A stretch of 64,000 bases of DNA from Nocardia neocaledoniensis (GTDB lineage: Bacteria; Actinomycetota; Actinomycetes; Mycobacteriales; Mycobacteriaceae), in NCBI RefSeq assembly GCF_003182135.1, contig NZ_QGTL01000007.1:124001-188000 (forward strand). The letters are read 5' to 3'. Both the position numbers and the translations under genes were made by a program. Of this stretch, positions 17,090-25,963 are shown piece by piece. Numbering within the stretch: the first letter of the stretch is position 1; each line of letters starts with the position of its first letter. The notes beneath the pieces were generated by a model. That model saw nothing but the letters and a program-made list of their open reading frames with translations, was not told the DNA's origin and made no database searches.

Positions 17090-17970
17090 GCCAAACTCCT
17101 CGTCCGCACGGTGAACAGGCCCTGCGGGCGGACCTGCAGGAAGATGACGATCAGCACGAACACGATCACCTTCGCGATGGAGGCGGTGGTGGAGTATTCG
17201 ATGAACGAGTTGAGCAGGCCGAGCGCGAACGCCGCGATCACCGTGCCCTTGATCTGGCCGAGCCCGCCGATCACGACCACCAGGAAGGCGTCGATCAGGT
17301 AGCTCTGGCCGATGGTCGGGCTGGTCGAGCCGATCAGCGTCAGCGCCACACCGGCGACACCGGCCAGGCCAGAGCCGATGAAGAACGTGCTGATGTCGGT
17401 GAATCGCGATGAGATACCGGAGGTTTCGGCGAGGCCGCGGTTCTGCACGACGGCCCTGATGCGCCGACCCATCGGGGTCGCCTTGAGCACGGCGGCCAGC
17501 GCGGTCACCGCGACGACGGCCAGCACCAGGATGAAGATCCGGGTCTTGGGCACCACCGCGCCCGCGATGGTGATTCCGCCGCTGAGCCATTCGGGCACCA
17601 GCACGTTCTTGGCCGGCGCGCCGAAGATGTCACGCGCGGCCTGTTGCAGCACCAGCCCGACGCCGAAGGTGACCAGCAGCGTGTCCAGCGGCCGGTCGTA
17701 CATGTACCGGATCAGCCCCATCTCCAGGGCCGCGCCGAGCAGGCCGCCGATCAGGAAGCCGAGCAGCAGCGAGACGACCAGCGAGACGCCTGCCGACGAG
17801 AAGACCTGTTGCACAACGTAGGTGGTGTAGCAACCGGCCATGATGAACTCGCCGTGCGCCATGTTGATGACGCCCATCTGACCGAAGGTCAGCGCCAGGC
17901 CGAGCGCGGCGAGCAAGAGAATTGATCCAAGGCTCAACCCGGTGAAGAGCTGGCCGATCAGCACGTCCAT
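17086..17970 (-). CDS. urtB: Urea ABC transporter permease UrtB
   Basis: A 294-residue LivH/UrtB-type permease. It starts M-D-V-L-I-G-Q-L-F-T-G-L-S and has about eight membrane segments. The H-G-E-F-I-M-A-G segment near residue 43 and V-V-V-I-G-G-L-G-Q-I-K-G near 240 are typical. AAGGAG lies 9-10 bases before ATG 17970, which supports this start over upstream in-frame ATGs. It pairs with UrtC to form the membrane channel. Confidence 0.95.
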   Translation of the reverse strand: MDVLIGQLFTGLSLGSILLLAALGLALTFGQMGVINMAHGEFIMAGCYTTYVVQQVFSSAGVSLVVSLLLGFLIGGLLGAALEMGLIRYMYDRPLDTLLVTFGVGLVLQQAARDIFGAPAKNVLVPEWLSGGITIAGAVVPKTRIFILVLAVVAVTALAAVLKATPMGRRIRAVVQNRGLAETSGISSRFTDISTFFIGSGLAGVAGVALTLIGSTSPTIGQSYLIDAFLVVVIGGLGQIKGTVIAAFALGLLNSFIEYSTTASIAKVIVFVLIVIFLQVRPQGLFTVRTRSLA

Positions 17971-18042
17971 TGCAGCGGACTCCTTGCGAACTGGGGGCGG
18001 TGCGGGGCGCGCAGAACGCGGCCCCACACCGTCTCGGGCGAC

Positions 18043-19293
18043 TTACTTGAGGCCCTTGGCCCAGTCGTAGGACTTCAGGTACGGGTCGGGGGTGATGGCC
18101 TTGCCGGAATCCCAGACCGTGTAGATCAGGCCGTCCGGGCGGATCTCGCCGATGCGGGCGGTCTTGGTGATGTGGTGGTTGGAACCGTCGATGGTGACGG
18201 TGCCCTCCGGCGCGTCGAAGCTGACGCCGTCGGCCGCAGCCTGCACGTCGGCCACCGCGAACGACTTGGCCTTCTCTACGGTGTTCTTCCACAGGTAGAC
18301 CGAGGCGTAAGCGGCCTCCATCGGGTCGGAGGTCGGCTTGTCGGCGCCGAAGGCGGCCTTGTAGTCGGCCACGAACTTCTTGTTCGCCGGGGAATCGACG
18401 GTCTGGTAGTAGTTCCAGGCGGTCAGCTGGCCCGCGATGTTCTGCGCGCCGATGCCGGCGACCTCCTCCTCGGCGATCGACACCGAGACCACCGGCATCT
18501 CGGCGGCTTTCAGGCCCGCGTTGGTGTACTCGCGGAAGAAGGCCACGTTCGAGTCGCCGTTGAGGGTGTTGAACACCGCGCCCGCCTTGGCGTTACGGAC
18601 CTTGTTGATGATGGTGGAGAAGTCGGTGGAGCCGAGCGGGGTGTAGTCCTCGCCCTTGATCTCGATGCCGTTGGCGGCGGCGTAGGCCTTGATCTCGCGG
18701 TTGGCGGTCTGCGGGAAGACGTAGTCGGAGCCCACCAGGTAGAGGGAGGTGATCCCCTTCTGCTTCAGGTAGTCCAGCGCGGGCACGATCTGCTGGTTGG
18801 TGGTGGCGCCGGTGTAGAAGATGTTCTTCGAGTCCTCGAGACCCTCGTACTGCACCGGGTAGTAGAGCAGCGAGTTCAGGCTCTCGAACTTGGGCTTCAT
18901 CGCCTTGCGGCTCGACGAGGTCCAGCCGCCGAACACCGCGGCCACGCAGTCGGAGCTGATCAGCTTCTCCGCCTTCTCGGCGAAGGTCTTCGGGTCGGAA
19001 GCGCCGTCCTCCTTGATGATCTCGATCTTCTTGCCGAGCACCCCGCCCGCGGCGTTGATCTGGTCGATCGCCAGCTTGGTCGAATTGGCCACGGTCACTT
19101 CGGAAATGGCCATGGTGCCGGAGAACGAGTGCAGCGAACCGACCTTGATCGTGTCCTTGGAGGTGTCGAGGCAGGACGCGGCGGTCGAGCCGGACGACGC
19201 GTCGTCACGGGCACCGCAACCGGTGAGCAACAGGCCGGCGAGGGCCACCGCGGCGGGCGCGACGAGCGCCTTGACCACACGGGAATCAGACAT
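18043..19293 (-). CDS. urtA: Urea ABC transporter substrate-binding lipoprotein UrtA
   Basis: A 416-residue type 1 periplasmic-binding-fold lipoprotein. The signal peptide ends in the lipobox L-L-T-G-C with the lipidated Cys at residue 26. V-G-S-L-H-S-F-S-G-T-M-A near 55 and the G-G-W-T-S-S-S-R-K-A segment near 130 are hallmarks of UrtA/FmdD-type urea or amide binding proteins. ATG 19293 is preceded by GAGGAGAA. It is the first gene of urtABCDE-gntR and captures urea outside the cell membrane. Confidence 0.95.
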   Translation of the reverse strand: MSDSRVVKALVAPAAVALAGLLLTGCGARDDASSGSTAASCLDTSKDTIKVGSLHSFSGTMAISEVTVANSTKLAIDQINAAGGVLGKKIEIIKEDGASDPKTFAEKAEKLISSDCVAAVFGGWTSSSRKAMKPKFESLNSLLYYPVQYEGLEDSKNIFYTGATTNQQIVPALDYLKQKGITSLYLVGSDYVFPQTANREIKAYAAANGIEIKGEDYTPLGSTDFSTIINKVRNAKAGAVFNTLNGDSNVAFFREYTNAGLKAAEMPVVSVSIAEEEVAGIGAQNIAGQLTAWNYYQTVDSPANKKFVADYKAAFGADKPTSDPMEAAYASVYLWKNTVEKAKSFAVADVQAAADGVSFDAPEGTVTIDGSNHHITKTARIGEIRPDGLIYTVWDSGKAITPDPYLKSYDWAKGLK

Positions 19294-19622
19294 GGGACGG
19301 TTCTCCTCATCAGGTGTTACGGCGGCGCCATGCGCGCCACAACGAACACCACCGCTGCGCCCGTGTACACCGGGTTGTATACAGCGGCTGTATTCGTGAG
19401 CGGAACAGTAGAGGGAACATGTTGCACCGGAATATCTCTCGGTCACGTGCCCGTTTCGTCTGTTTCGTCCGCGTGAACAATTGCTCAGCGCCGGGACGGC
19501 GGGCCCGCGCGCCTACGCTTGCGTAGGGAGACCGCGGTGCGGCACGCTTCGATTTCGTACGACGTCGAACAGCCGAATCTCGCGGCGCTCGGGCCGCGGA
19601 TGGTCAGTCGAGGAGGAGCCCA
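19294..19622. promoter_or_regulatory. Divergent intergenic region urtA / fadE5 with GlnR-like boxes
   Basis: This 329-base gap has no gene. Besides the palindromes at 19363-19383 it holds, on the minus strand, TTCAC-N6-GAAAC (19462-19477) and GAAAC-N6-GTGAC (19442-19457). These resemble the gTnAC-N6-GaAAC half-sites of the global nitrogen regulator GlnR, though spacing between the two units is 4 rather than 6 bases. Nitrogen control of urea uptake would fit. Close to fadE5, GAGGAGGAG at 19610-19618 is its ribosome-binding site. Confidence 0.45.
19363..19383. promoter_or_regulatory. Candidate GntR operator upstream of urtA: two 8-bp palindromes
   Basis: GTGTACAC (19363-19370) and TGTATACA (19376-19383) are perfect 8-bp palindromes 5 bases apart, 70-90 bases before the urtA start. 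FadR/FCD-type GntR proteins often bind TGTATACA-like sites. The included GTACACCGGGTT (19365-19376) recurs exactly upstream of xdhB at 33535-33546. Binding by the GntR protein of this operon is inference. Confidence 0.5.
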
Positions 19623-21452
19623 GTGGGGCACTACAAGGCGAACGTGCGTGACATCGAGTTCAATCTCTTCGAGGTGCTGAGCCTGGACAAGCTCCTCGAC
19701 ACCGGCGCCTACGGCGATCTCGATTCCGACACCGTGCGGCAGATCCTCGACGAGGTGAAGCGGCTGGCCGAGGGGCCCATCGCGGAGTCCTTCGCCGCCG
19801 CCGATCGCGATCCGGTGGTCTATCGCCCCGACACCTTCGACATCTCCGTGCCGGAGCCGCTGCGCAAGACGGTGGCCGCGGTGCACGAGGCGGGCTGGTA
19901 CCGGCTCGGCATGCCCGAGGGCATGGACGGCACCCCCGCGCCGAACGTGCTGATGTGGGCGCTCAACGAGCTGGTCATCTGCGCCAACCCCTCGGCCAGC
20001 TTCTTCAACATGGGACCGCTGATGGGGTCGGTGCTCTTCGAGGTCGGCACCGAGGAGCAGAAGCGCTGGGCGCGCGGCGGTTTCGAGCGCGGCTGGCAGG
20101 GCACCATGGTGCTCACCGAGCCCGACGCGGGCTCCGACGTCGGCGCGGGCCGCACCAAGGCCGTGCCGCAGCCGGACGGGTCGTGGCACATCGAGGGCGT
20201 GAAGCGGTTCATCTCCGGTGGTGACGTGGGCGAGGTGGCCGAGAACGTCTTCCACCTGGTGCTGGCCAGGCCGGAAGGGGCCGGTCCCGGCACCAAGGGG
20301 CTGTCGCTGTTCTATGTGCCCAAGTTCCTCTTCGATCCCGAGACGATGGAGCTGGGCGACCGCAACGGCGTGTACGTCACCGGGGTCGAGCACAAGATGG
20401 GCATCAAGTCGTCGCCGACCTGCGAACTGACCTTCGGTGGGACCTCGGTGCCCGCCAAGGGCTGGCTGGTCGGCGACGTGCACAACGGCATCGCGCAGAT
20501 GTTCAAGGTGATCGAGAACGCGCGCATGACCGTGGGCGTGAAGTCGTCGGGAACGCTGTCCACCGGGTACCTGAACGCGCTCGAATACGCCAAGACCCGG
20601 GTGCAGGGCGCGGATCTGACCCAGATGGCCGACAAGGCCGCGCCGCGGGTGACCATCACCCACCACCCCGATGTGCGTCGCTCGCTGGCCATGCAGAAGG
20701 CCTACGCGGAGGGGCTGCGCGCGGTGTATCTGTATACCGCGGCGCACCAGAACGCCGACGTGGCCCAGCTCGTGTCCGGTGCCGATCCGGAGCTGGCGCA
20801 CCGCGTCGACGATCTGCTGCTGCCGATCGTCAAGGGTGTCGGCTCCGAGCGGGCCTACCAGCTGCTCACCGAATCGCTGCAAACTTTCGGCGGCTCCGGG
20901 TATCTGCAGGACTATCCGATCGAGCAGTACATCCGCGACGCCAAGATCGACTCCCTCTACGAGGGCACCACCGCGATCCAGGCTCAGGACTTCTTCTTCC
21001 GCAAGATCATTCGTGATCGCGGGACGGCGCTGGCGCACGTCAACGCGCAGATCACCGCGTACCTGGACAACGACTCGGGCCGCTTCGCCACCGAGCGCGC
21101 CCTGCTGCGCACCGCCCAGTCCGACGTCCAGGCGATGGCCGCCACCCTCACCGGCTACGCCATGGCGGGCCAGACCGACCCCACCGAGCTCTACAAGGTG
21201 GGCCTCGGCTCCGTGCGCTTCCTCATGTCGATGGGCGACCTGCTCATCGCCTGGCGCCTGCTCGTCCAGGCCGACGTCGCCGCCGCGGCCCTCACCGCCG
21301 ACGCCTCCCCGAAGGACCGCCCCTTCTACCAGGGCAAAGTAGCCGCGGCCACCTTCTTCGCCAAGAACGTCCTCCCCGAACTCACCGCCACCAGAACCAT
21401 CCTCGCCACCCTCGACAACGACATCATGTCCATCCCGGAGGAAGCCTTCTGA
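19623..21452 (+). CDS. fadE5: Acyl-CoA dehydrogenase, FadE5-like
   Basis: A 609-residue large-type acyl-CoA dehydrogenase. The N-terminus G-H-Y-K-A-N-V-R-D-I-E-F-N-L-F-E-V-L closely matches M. tuberculosis FadE5 (Rv0244c, about 611 residues). FAD and substrate motifs include M-V-L-T-E-P-D-A-G-S-D-V near residue 160 and Q-T-F-G-G-S-G-Y-L near 420. The catalytic-base region is Y-E-G-T-T-A-I-Q near 446. FadE5-type enzymes oxidise a broad range of acyl-CoAs in beta-oxidation. GTG 19623 has a strong GAGGAGGAG upstream. It converges with ramB, with only 4 bases between the stops. Confidence 0.93.
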   Translation: MGHYKANVRDIEFNLFEVLSLDKLLDTGAYGDLDSDTVRQILDEVKRLAEGPIAESFAAADRDPVVYRPDTFDISVPEPLRKTVAAVHEAGWYRLGMPEGMDGTPAPNVLMWALNELVICANPSASFFNMGPLMGSVLFEVGTEEQKRWARGGFERGWQGTMVLTEPDAGSDVGAGRTKAVPQPDGSWHIEGVKRFISGGDVGEVAENVFHLVLARPEGAGPGTKGLSLFYVPKFLFDPETMELGDRNGVYVTGVEHKMGIKSSPTCELTFGGTSVPAKGWLVGDVHNGIAQMFKVIENARMTVGVKSSGTLSTGYLNALEYAKTRVQGADLTQMADKAAPRVTITHHPDVRRSLAMQKAYAEGLRAVYLYTAAHQNADVAQLVSGADPELAHRVDDLLLPIVKGVGSERAYQLLTESLQTFGGSGYLQDYPIEQYIRDAKIDSLYEGTTAIQAQDFFFRKIIRDRGTALAHVNAQITAYLDNDSGRFATERALLRTAQSDVQAMAATLTGYAMAGQTDPTELYKVGLGSVRFLMSMGDLLIAWRLLVQADVAAAALTADASPKDRPFYQGKVAAATFFAKNVLPELTATRTILATLDNDIMSIPEEAF

Positions 21453-21456
21453 CGCG

Positions 21457-22863
21457 CTACTTGATCAGGTAGGGGGAGACGGAGCTGCGGTGTTCGCTGA
21501 TGTCGAGGGCCTTGCCGAGTGGGGGGAAGGCGCGCTGGGGGCAGTTGGAGCGGACGCAGACGCGGCAGCCGGCGCCGATGGGGGTGGCTGAGGCCTCGCC
21601 GAGGTCGATGCCGTCGGCGTAGACGACGCGGCCCGCGTGGCGCAGTTCGCAGCCGAGGCCGATGGCGAAGGTCTTGCTGGGCTGGCCGTAGCGGGTGGCG
21701 CGGCGTTCGACGGTGCGCGCCACCCAGAGGTATTTGCGGCCGTCGGGCATCTGGGCGATCTGGGTCATGATCTTGCCGGGGTAGGCGAAGGTCTCGTAGA
21801 CGTTCCACAGCGGGCAGGTGCCGCCGCTGGCGGAGAAGTGGAAACCGGTGGCGGACTGGCGTTTCGACATGTTGCCCGCGCGGTCGACGCGCACGAACGA
21901 GAACGGCACCCCGCGCAGGCTGGGCCGCTGCAGGGTCGACAGGCGATGGCAGATCGTCTCGTAGCTCTGCGAGAAGAACGCGGACAGCCGCTCGATGTCG
22001 TAGCGGAAGTCCTCGGCCACCTCGTGGAAGTGGTTGTAGGGCAACACCGTCGCCGCCGCGAAGTAGTTGGCCAGGCCGAGCATGGCGAGCTTGCGCGCGG
22101 CCTCGGAGGCGAAATTGCCCTCCTCGACCAGCTTTTCGAGCAGCGGCCCGCATTCCAGGTAGGCCAGCTCGGCCGCCAGCTTGAAGGTGCGCTGTCCGCC
22201 GGACAGGTGGGGCGAGATCTCGAGCTGCTTGGATTCGGGGTCGTAATGGTGCAGCACGCCCTCGCCGAGATCGATCCGCTCCACGATCCGCACGTCGTGC
22301 GAGCGCAGCAGCCGCACGATCTCGGTGCTCACCTCACCGCCGTGGAAACGGATGCGCGCGGTGAGTTCCTCGGCCGCGGTGTCGAGTTCGTGGATGTAGT
22401 TCTGGCGCTGATAGAAGTAGTCGCGCACCTCCTCGTGCGGCTTGGAGATCGCGGCGCTGCCGGAACCGTCGGAGAAGCGGTCCTCGGTGGCGGCGGCCAG
22501 CTGGGCGCTGGTGTTGCGGTACCGGTTGTGCATGGCGACCAGTGCGCGCGCCATGCTCGGATGCGCCGAGACCATGTCGGCGATCTCCTGGGTGTCGGCC
22601 TCGATACCGAGCTCCGCGTCCATGACGACTTCCTGGAGTTCGGCGATGAGCCGGGTGTCGTCCTGGGCGGAGAAGAAGGCGGGATCGACGCCGAAGACCT
22701 CGTTGATCCGCTTGAGCACGGGCACCGTCAGCGGGCGCACGTCGTGCTCGATCTGGTTGAGATAGCTGGCCGAGATCTCCAGTTTCTGGGCCAGAGCGAC
22801 CTGGCTCAGACCGCGCTCGGTCCGCAGCTGGCGCAGCCGCGCACCGACATAGGTCTTGGCCAT
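21457..22863 (-). CDS. ramB: RamB-type short-chain fatty acyl regulator of acetate metabolism
   Basis: A 468-residue regulator with an N-terminal XRE helix-turn-helix (residues about 9-63: L-R-Q-L-R-T-E-R-G-L-S-Q-V-A-L-A) and a long C-terminal domain. That domain holds the metal-type F-A-A-A-T-V-L-P-Y-N-H-F-H-E-V-A segment (ImmA/IrrE-like) and a cysteine-rich end, R-V-C-V-R-S-N-C-P-Q-R-A-F. It corresponds to M. tuberculosis RamB (Rv0465c) and C. glutamicum RamB, which control isocitrate lyase and other acetate genes. TAAGCT lies 6 bases before the ATG, implying a leaderless message, and a RamB-like site overlaps the promoter. aceA lies 23 kb away in this window. Confidence 0.93.
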   Translation of the reverse strand: MAKTYVGARLRQLRTERGLSQVALAQKLEISASYLNQIEHDVRPLTVPVLKRINEVFGVDPAFFSAQDDTRLIAELQEVVMDAELGIEADTQEIADMVSAHPSMARALVAMHNRYRNTSAQLAAATEDRFSDGSGSAAISKPHEEVRDYFYQRQNYIHELDTAAEELTARIRFHGGEVSTEIVRLLRSHDVRIVERIDLGEGVLHHYDPESKQLEISPHLSGGQRTFKLAAELAYLECGPLLEKLVEEGNFASEAARKLAMLGLANYFAAATVLPYNHFHEVAEDFRYDIERLSAFFSQSYETICHRLSTLQRPSLRGVPFSFVRVDRAGNMSKRQSATGFHFSASGGTCPLWNVYETFAYPGKIMTQIAQMPDGRKYLWVARTVERRATRYGQPSKTFAIGLGCELRHAGRVVYADGIDLGEASATPIGAGCRVCVRSNCPQRAFPPLGKALDISEHRSSVSPYLIK

Positions 22864-22869
22864 GTGTCC

Positions 22870-22895
22870 AGCTTATGGCCGCTTTCGCAGACTTG
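22870..22895 (-). promoter_or_regulatory. ramB promoter with candidate autoregulatory RamB box
   Basis: On the minus strand, TAAGCT (22870-22875) is a -10-like hexamer 6 bases before the ramB ATG. Upstream of it, CAAGTCTGCGAAA (22883-22895) resembles the C. glutamicum RamB consensus RAACTTTGCRAA with two mismatches at the core. Its position overlaps the expected -35 region, as needed for autorepression. RamB autoregulation is known in C. glutamicum; here it is inferred. Confidence 0.42.
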
Positions 22896-22945
22896 CCAAC
22901 GGAACCTTAACAGCGTGGGGTGAGCGATGTGTCACACCCGCGCGC

Positions 22946-22951
22946 TACCGT
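22946..22951 (+). promoter_or_regulatory. Putative -10 box of leaderless ligB
   Basis: TACCGT is followed by 6 bases and the GTG at 22958. No ribosome-binding site is present, so the transcript is probably leaderless. Confidence 0.45.
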
Positions 22952-22957
22952 CAGCGG

Positions 22958-24466
22958 GTGCTGTTCAGCGAAGTGGTCGCGGCCTCGGCGGCCGTGCGCG
23001 CGACCAGGTCACGCAAGGCGAAGATCGCCGCGCTGGCCGAGTTGTTCGCGTCCGCCGGGCCAACGGAGATCGCGACGGTGGTGGCCTGGCTCTCCGGCGA
23101 GCTGACGCAGGGCCGGATCGGGGCCGGGTGGCGCACCGTCACCGGCTTGGACACCCCGCCCAGCGCGGAGGCGAGTCTCACCGTCGAGGCGGTCGACGCC
23201 GTCTTCACCCAGCTCACGGGGCTCAGCGGCACCGGCTCCGCCCTGCGCCGACGGGAACTGCTGACCGAACTGTTCACCGCCGCCACCGCCGACGAGCAGT
23301 CCTTCCTGCTGCGCCTGCTCACCGGCGAACTGCGCCAGGGCGCGCTCACCGCGATCGTCGTCGAGGCGCTGGCGCAGGCCACCGGCATCCCGATCGAGGT
23401 GGTGCGCCGCGCGCACATGCTGTCGGGGCAGCTGCCCGCGACCGCTGTCGTCGCGATCACCGGCGGCGAGGCGGCGCTGCGCGCGTTCCGGCTCGAGGTG
23501 GGCAGGCCCGTCGCGCCGATGCTGGCCTCGCCGGGCGGCTCGCTGGACGAGGCACTGGCCGAACTCGGGCCACGGGTGAGCGTGGAGCACAAACTCGACG
23601 GCGCCCGCATCCAGGTGCATCGCCAGGGCGAGCAGGTGTGGATCTTCACCAGGACCCTGCGCGACATCACCGCCGGCGTGCCCGAGCTGGTGGAACTCGT
23701 GCGCGGGCTCGCCTGCACCAGCGTGGTGCTCGACGGCGAGACCCTCGCCCTCACCGACGCCGGCAGGCCGCGCCCGTTCCAGGAGACGATGAGCCGCTTC
23801 GCCACCGTGGCCGACACCACCGAGCTGCTGCTGCATCCGTACTTCTTCGACTGCCTGCACCTGGACGGCCGCGACCTGCTCGACGAACCACTGCAGGCGC
23901 GGCGCACCGCGCTGGAGCTGGTGGCGGGTGAGCACGCCATTCCCGCCCTCGTGGCCCCCGACGCGGAGGCCGCCGCCGACTACTACGACGACGCGCTCGC
24001 CGTCGGCAACGAGGGCGTGATGATCAAATCGCTCGACGCGCCGTACGCCGCGGGCAGGCGCGGCAAATCCTGGCAGAAGATCAAACCCGCGCACACCCTC
24101 GATCTGCTCGTGATCGGCGCCGAATGGGGATACGGCCGCCGCACCGGCTTCCTGTCGAATCTGCACCTGGCCGCGCGCGACGAGGAGACCGGCGAACCGG
24201 TGATGGTCGGCAAGACGTTCAAGGGCCTCACCGACGAATTGCTGCGCTGGCAGACCGCGGAATTCCCGCGCTATCAATCCGGCACCGACGGGCACGCGGT
24301 CTTCCTGCGCCCGGAACTCGTCGTCGAGATCGCGCTCGACGGTGTGCAGACGAGCACGCGCTATCCCGGCGGTGTCGCCCTGCGTTTCGCGCGGGTCGTG
24401 CGATATCGCCCGGACAAGGAGCCACAGCAGGCCGACACCATCGCCACGGTGCGGGCTCTCGGCTGA
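22958..24466 (+). CDS. ligB: ATP-dependent DNA ligase LigB
   Basis: A 502-residue ligase matching M. tuberculosis LigB (Rv3062, about 507 residues). An N-terminal helical DNA-binding domain (residues 1-180) precedes the nucleotidyltransferase domain. The adenylated lysine K212 is in E-H-K-L-D-G-A-R. Motif III-like F-D-C-L-H-L-D-G, motif IV E-G-V-M-I-K and motif V W-Q-K-I-K-P follow, then an OB-fold with G-V-A-L-R-F-A-R-V. It seals DNA nicks with ATP and is usually dispensable because the NAD-dependent LigA does the replication work. Confidence 0.94.
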   Translation: MLFSEVVAASAAVRATRSRKAKIAALAELFASAGPTEIATVVAWLSGELTQGRIGAGWRTVTGLDTPPSAEASLTVEAVDAVFTQLTGLSGTGSALRRRELLTELFTAATADEQSFLLRLLTGELRQGALTAIVVEALAQATGIPIEVVRRAHMLSGQLPATAVVAITGGEAALRAFRLEVGRPVAPMLASPGGSLDEALAELGPRVSVEHKLDGARIQVHRQGEQVWIFTRTLRDITAGVPELVELVRGLACTSVVLDGETLALTDAGRPRPFQETMSRFATVADTTELLLHPYFFDCLHLDGRDLLDEPLQARRTALELVAGEHAIPALVAPDAEAAADYYDDALAVGNEGVMIKSLDAPYAAGRRGKSWQKIKPAHTLDLLVIGAEWGYGRRTGFLSNLHLAARDEETGEPVMVGKTFKGLTDELLRWQTAEFPRYQSGTDGHAVFLRPELVVEIALDGVQTSTRYPGGVALRFARVVRYRPDKEPQQADTIATVRALG

Positions 24467-24496
24467 ACCCGGACCGGCATACGACACACTGTTCGG

Positions 24497-25669
24497 GTGA
24501 GCGCCGAACTAATGGTCCTGTTGATCGTCATCATCACAGCTCTCGTCTTCGACTTCACCAACGGCTTCCACGACGCGGCCAACGCCATGGCGACCTCCAT
24601 CGCCACCGGTGCGCTGCGGCCGCGGGTGGCGGTGGCGCTGTCGGGCGTGCTGAACCTGATCGGCGCGTTCCTGTCGGTGGCGGTGGCGGCGACGGTCGCC
24701 AAGGGCATCGTGAAATTGGACGAAGTGACCGGCCACGACCTGCTGGTGATCGTGTTCGCCGGTTTGGTCGGCGGCATTCTGTGGAATCTGCTCACCTGGC
24801 TGCTCGGGCTACCGTCGAGCTCGTCACACGCCCTGTTCGGCGGCATCATCGGCTCGACGATCGCGGCGCTCGGCTGGAGCGGGGTGATCTGGTCCTCGGA
24901 TTCGGGTGGCGTGCTGGTCAAGATCGTGCTGCCCGCGCTGCTGGCGCCGGTCATCGCGGCGGGCGTCGCCGCCGTGGCCACCTTTCTCGTCTACCGCATC
25001 ACCCGCGGCGTCGACGCGGACAAGTCGACCCAGGGCTTCCGCTGGGGACAGATCGGCTCGGCCTCGCTGGTCTCGCTCGCGCACGGCACCAACGACGCGC
25101 AGAAGACGATGGGCGTCATCTTCCTCGCGCTGGTCGCCCACGGCACGCTCGACAAGGACGATCACATGCCGCTGTGGGTGATGGCGGTCTGCGCGGTCGC
25201 GATCGCGCTCGGCACCTACCTCGGCGGCTGGCGCATCATCCGCACGATGGGCAAGGGCCTGGTCGAGATCGAGTCGCCGCAGGGCATGGCCGCCGAGTCG
25301 ACCTCGGCCGCGATCATCCTCACCTCGGCGCATTTCGGACTGCCGCTGTCGACCACGCAGACCGCCACCGGCTCGATCCTTGGCACCGGCCTCGGCAAGG
25401 GCGCCGAGGTGCGCTGGGGTGTGATGGGCCGGATGGCCGTCGCCTGGCTGCTGACCCTGCCGATGGCGGGTATCGTCGGCGCGATCTGCTGGGCCATCGC
25501 CCACTTCATCGGCGGCCTGCCCGGCGTGCTGGTGGTGTTCGCGATCCTGATCAGCGGTTCGCTCGGCATCTACCTGTGGTCCCGGCGCGATCCGGTCGGG
25601 ACCCACAATGTGAACGAGTGGCCCGGCGACGCGCCGCGGTCCGCGTCCGAACAGAACCACGCCGGCTAG
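24497..25669 (+). CDS. pitA: Low-affinity inorganic phosphate transporter PitA
   Basis: A 390-residue PiT-family permease with about ten membrane segments. Both family signature repeats are visible: F-D-F-T-N-G-F-H-D-A-A-N-A near residue 17, and the second repeat as S-L-A-H-G-T-N-D-A-Q-K-T near 198. The pair L-P-S-S-S-S-H-A near 110 and L-P-L-S-T-T-Q-T near 290 completes the inverted repeat. Proteins of this type take up metal-phosphate with protons. It starts at GTG 24497 and heads a three-gene set with the next two genes, as in M. tuberculosis Rv0545c-Rv0543c. Confidence 0.94.
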   Translation: MSAELMVLLIVIITALVFDFTNGFHDAANAMATSIATGALRPRVAVALSGVLNLIGAFLSVAVAATVAKGIVKLDEVTGHDLLVIVFAGLVGGILWNLLTWLLGLPSSSSHALFGGIIGSTIAALGWSGVIWSSDSGGVLVKIVLPALLAPVIAAGVAAVATFLVYRITRGVDADKSTQGFRWGQIGSASLVSLAHGTNDAQKTMGVIFLALVAHGTLDKDDHMPLWVMAVCAVAIALGTYLGGWRIIRTMGKGLVEIESPQGMAAESTSAAIILTSAHFGLPLSTTQTATGSILGTGLGKGAEVRWGVMGRMAVAWLLTLPMAGIVGAICWAIAHFIGGLPGVLVVFAILISGSLGIYLWSRRDPVGTHNVNEWPGDAPRSASEQNHAG

Positions 25670-25681
25670 AAGGGAGCGATC

Positions 25682-25963
25682 GTGCAATCCGTGATCACGA
25701 ATCTGAGTTCACTGTGGGAAGTGGTGCTGGCCGCCCTCGTCTTCGGCGCCGGGGTGCCCGCCGTGTTCGCCCTCGCGGTGCGCTGGTGGGCCAAGGCCGA
25801 GACGGTCGACGCCGAGGGCCGGGTGCACCGGAATTACCCGGCGCTCACCGGGGCGTTGCTGTGCCTGATTCTCATCGTCGTGGTGGTGATCACCGGAATC
25901 CTGTTCACCGCCAAGGCATTCATCGCCCACCAGTTCGGTATCCAGCTGTTCGGCCAATCATGA
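25682..25963 (+). CDS. Small two-helix membrane protein associated with PitA (Rv0544c-like)
   Basis: A 93-residue protein with two membrane segments (about residues 12-33 and 57-81) and a conserved short loop holding R-W-W-A-K-A and the motif G-R-V-H-R-N-Y-P-A-L. It begins 12 bases after pitA with AAGGGAG as ribosome-binding site. Position and architecture match Rv0544c, next to pitA in mycobacteria. A role as accessory subunit of the phosphate transporter is likely but not shown. Confidence 0.82.
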   Translation: MQSVITNLSSLWEVVLAALVFGAGVPAVFALAVRWWAKAETVDAEGRVHRNYPALTGALLCLILIVVVVITGILFTAKAFIAHQFGIQLFGQS

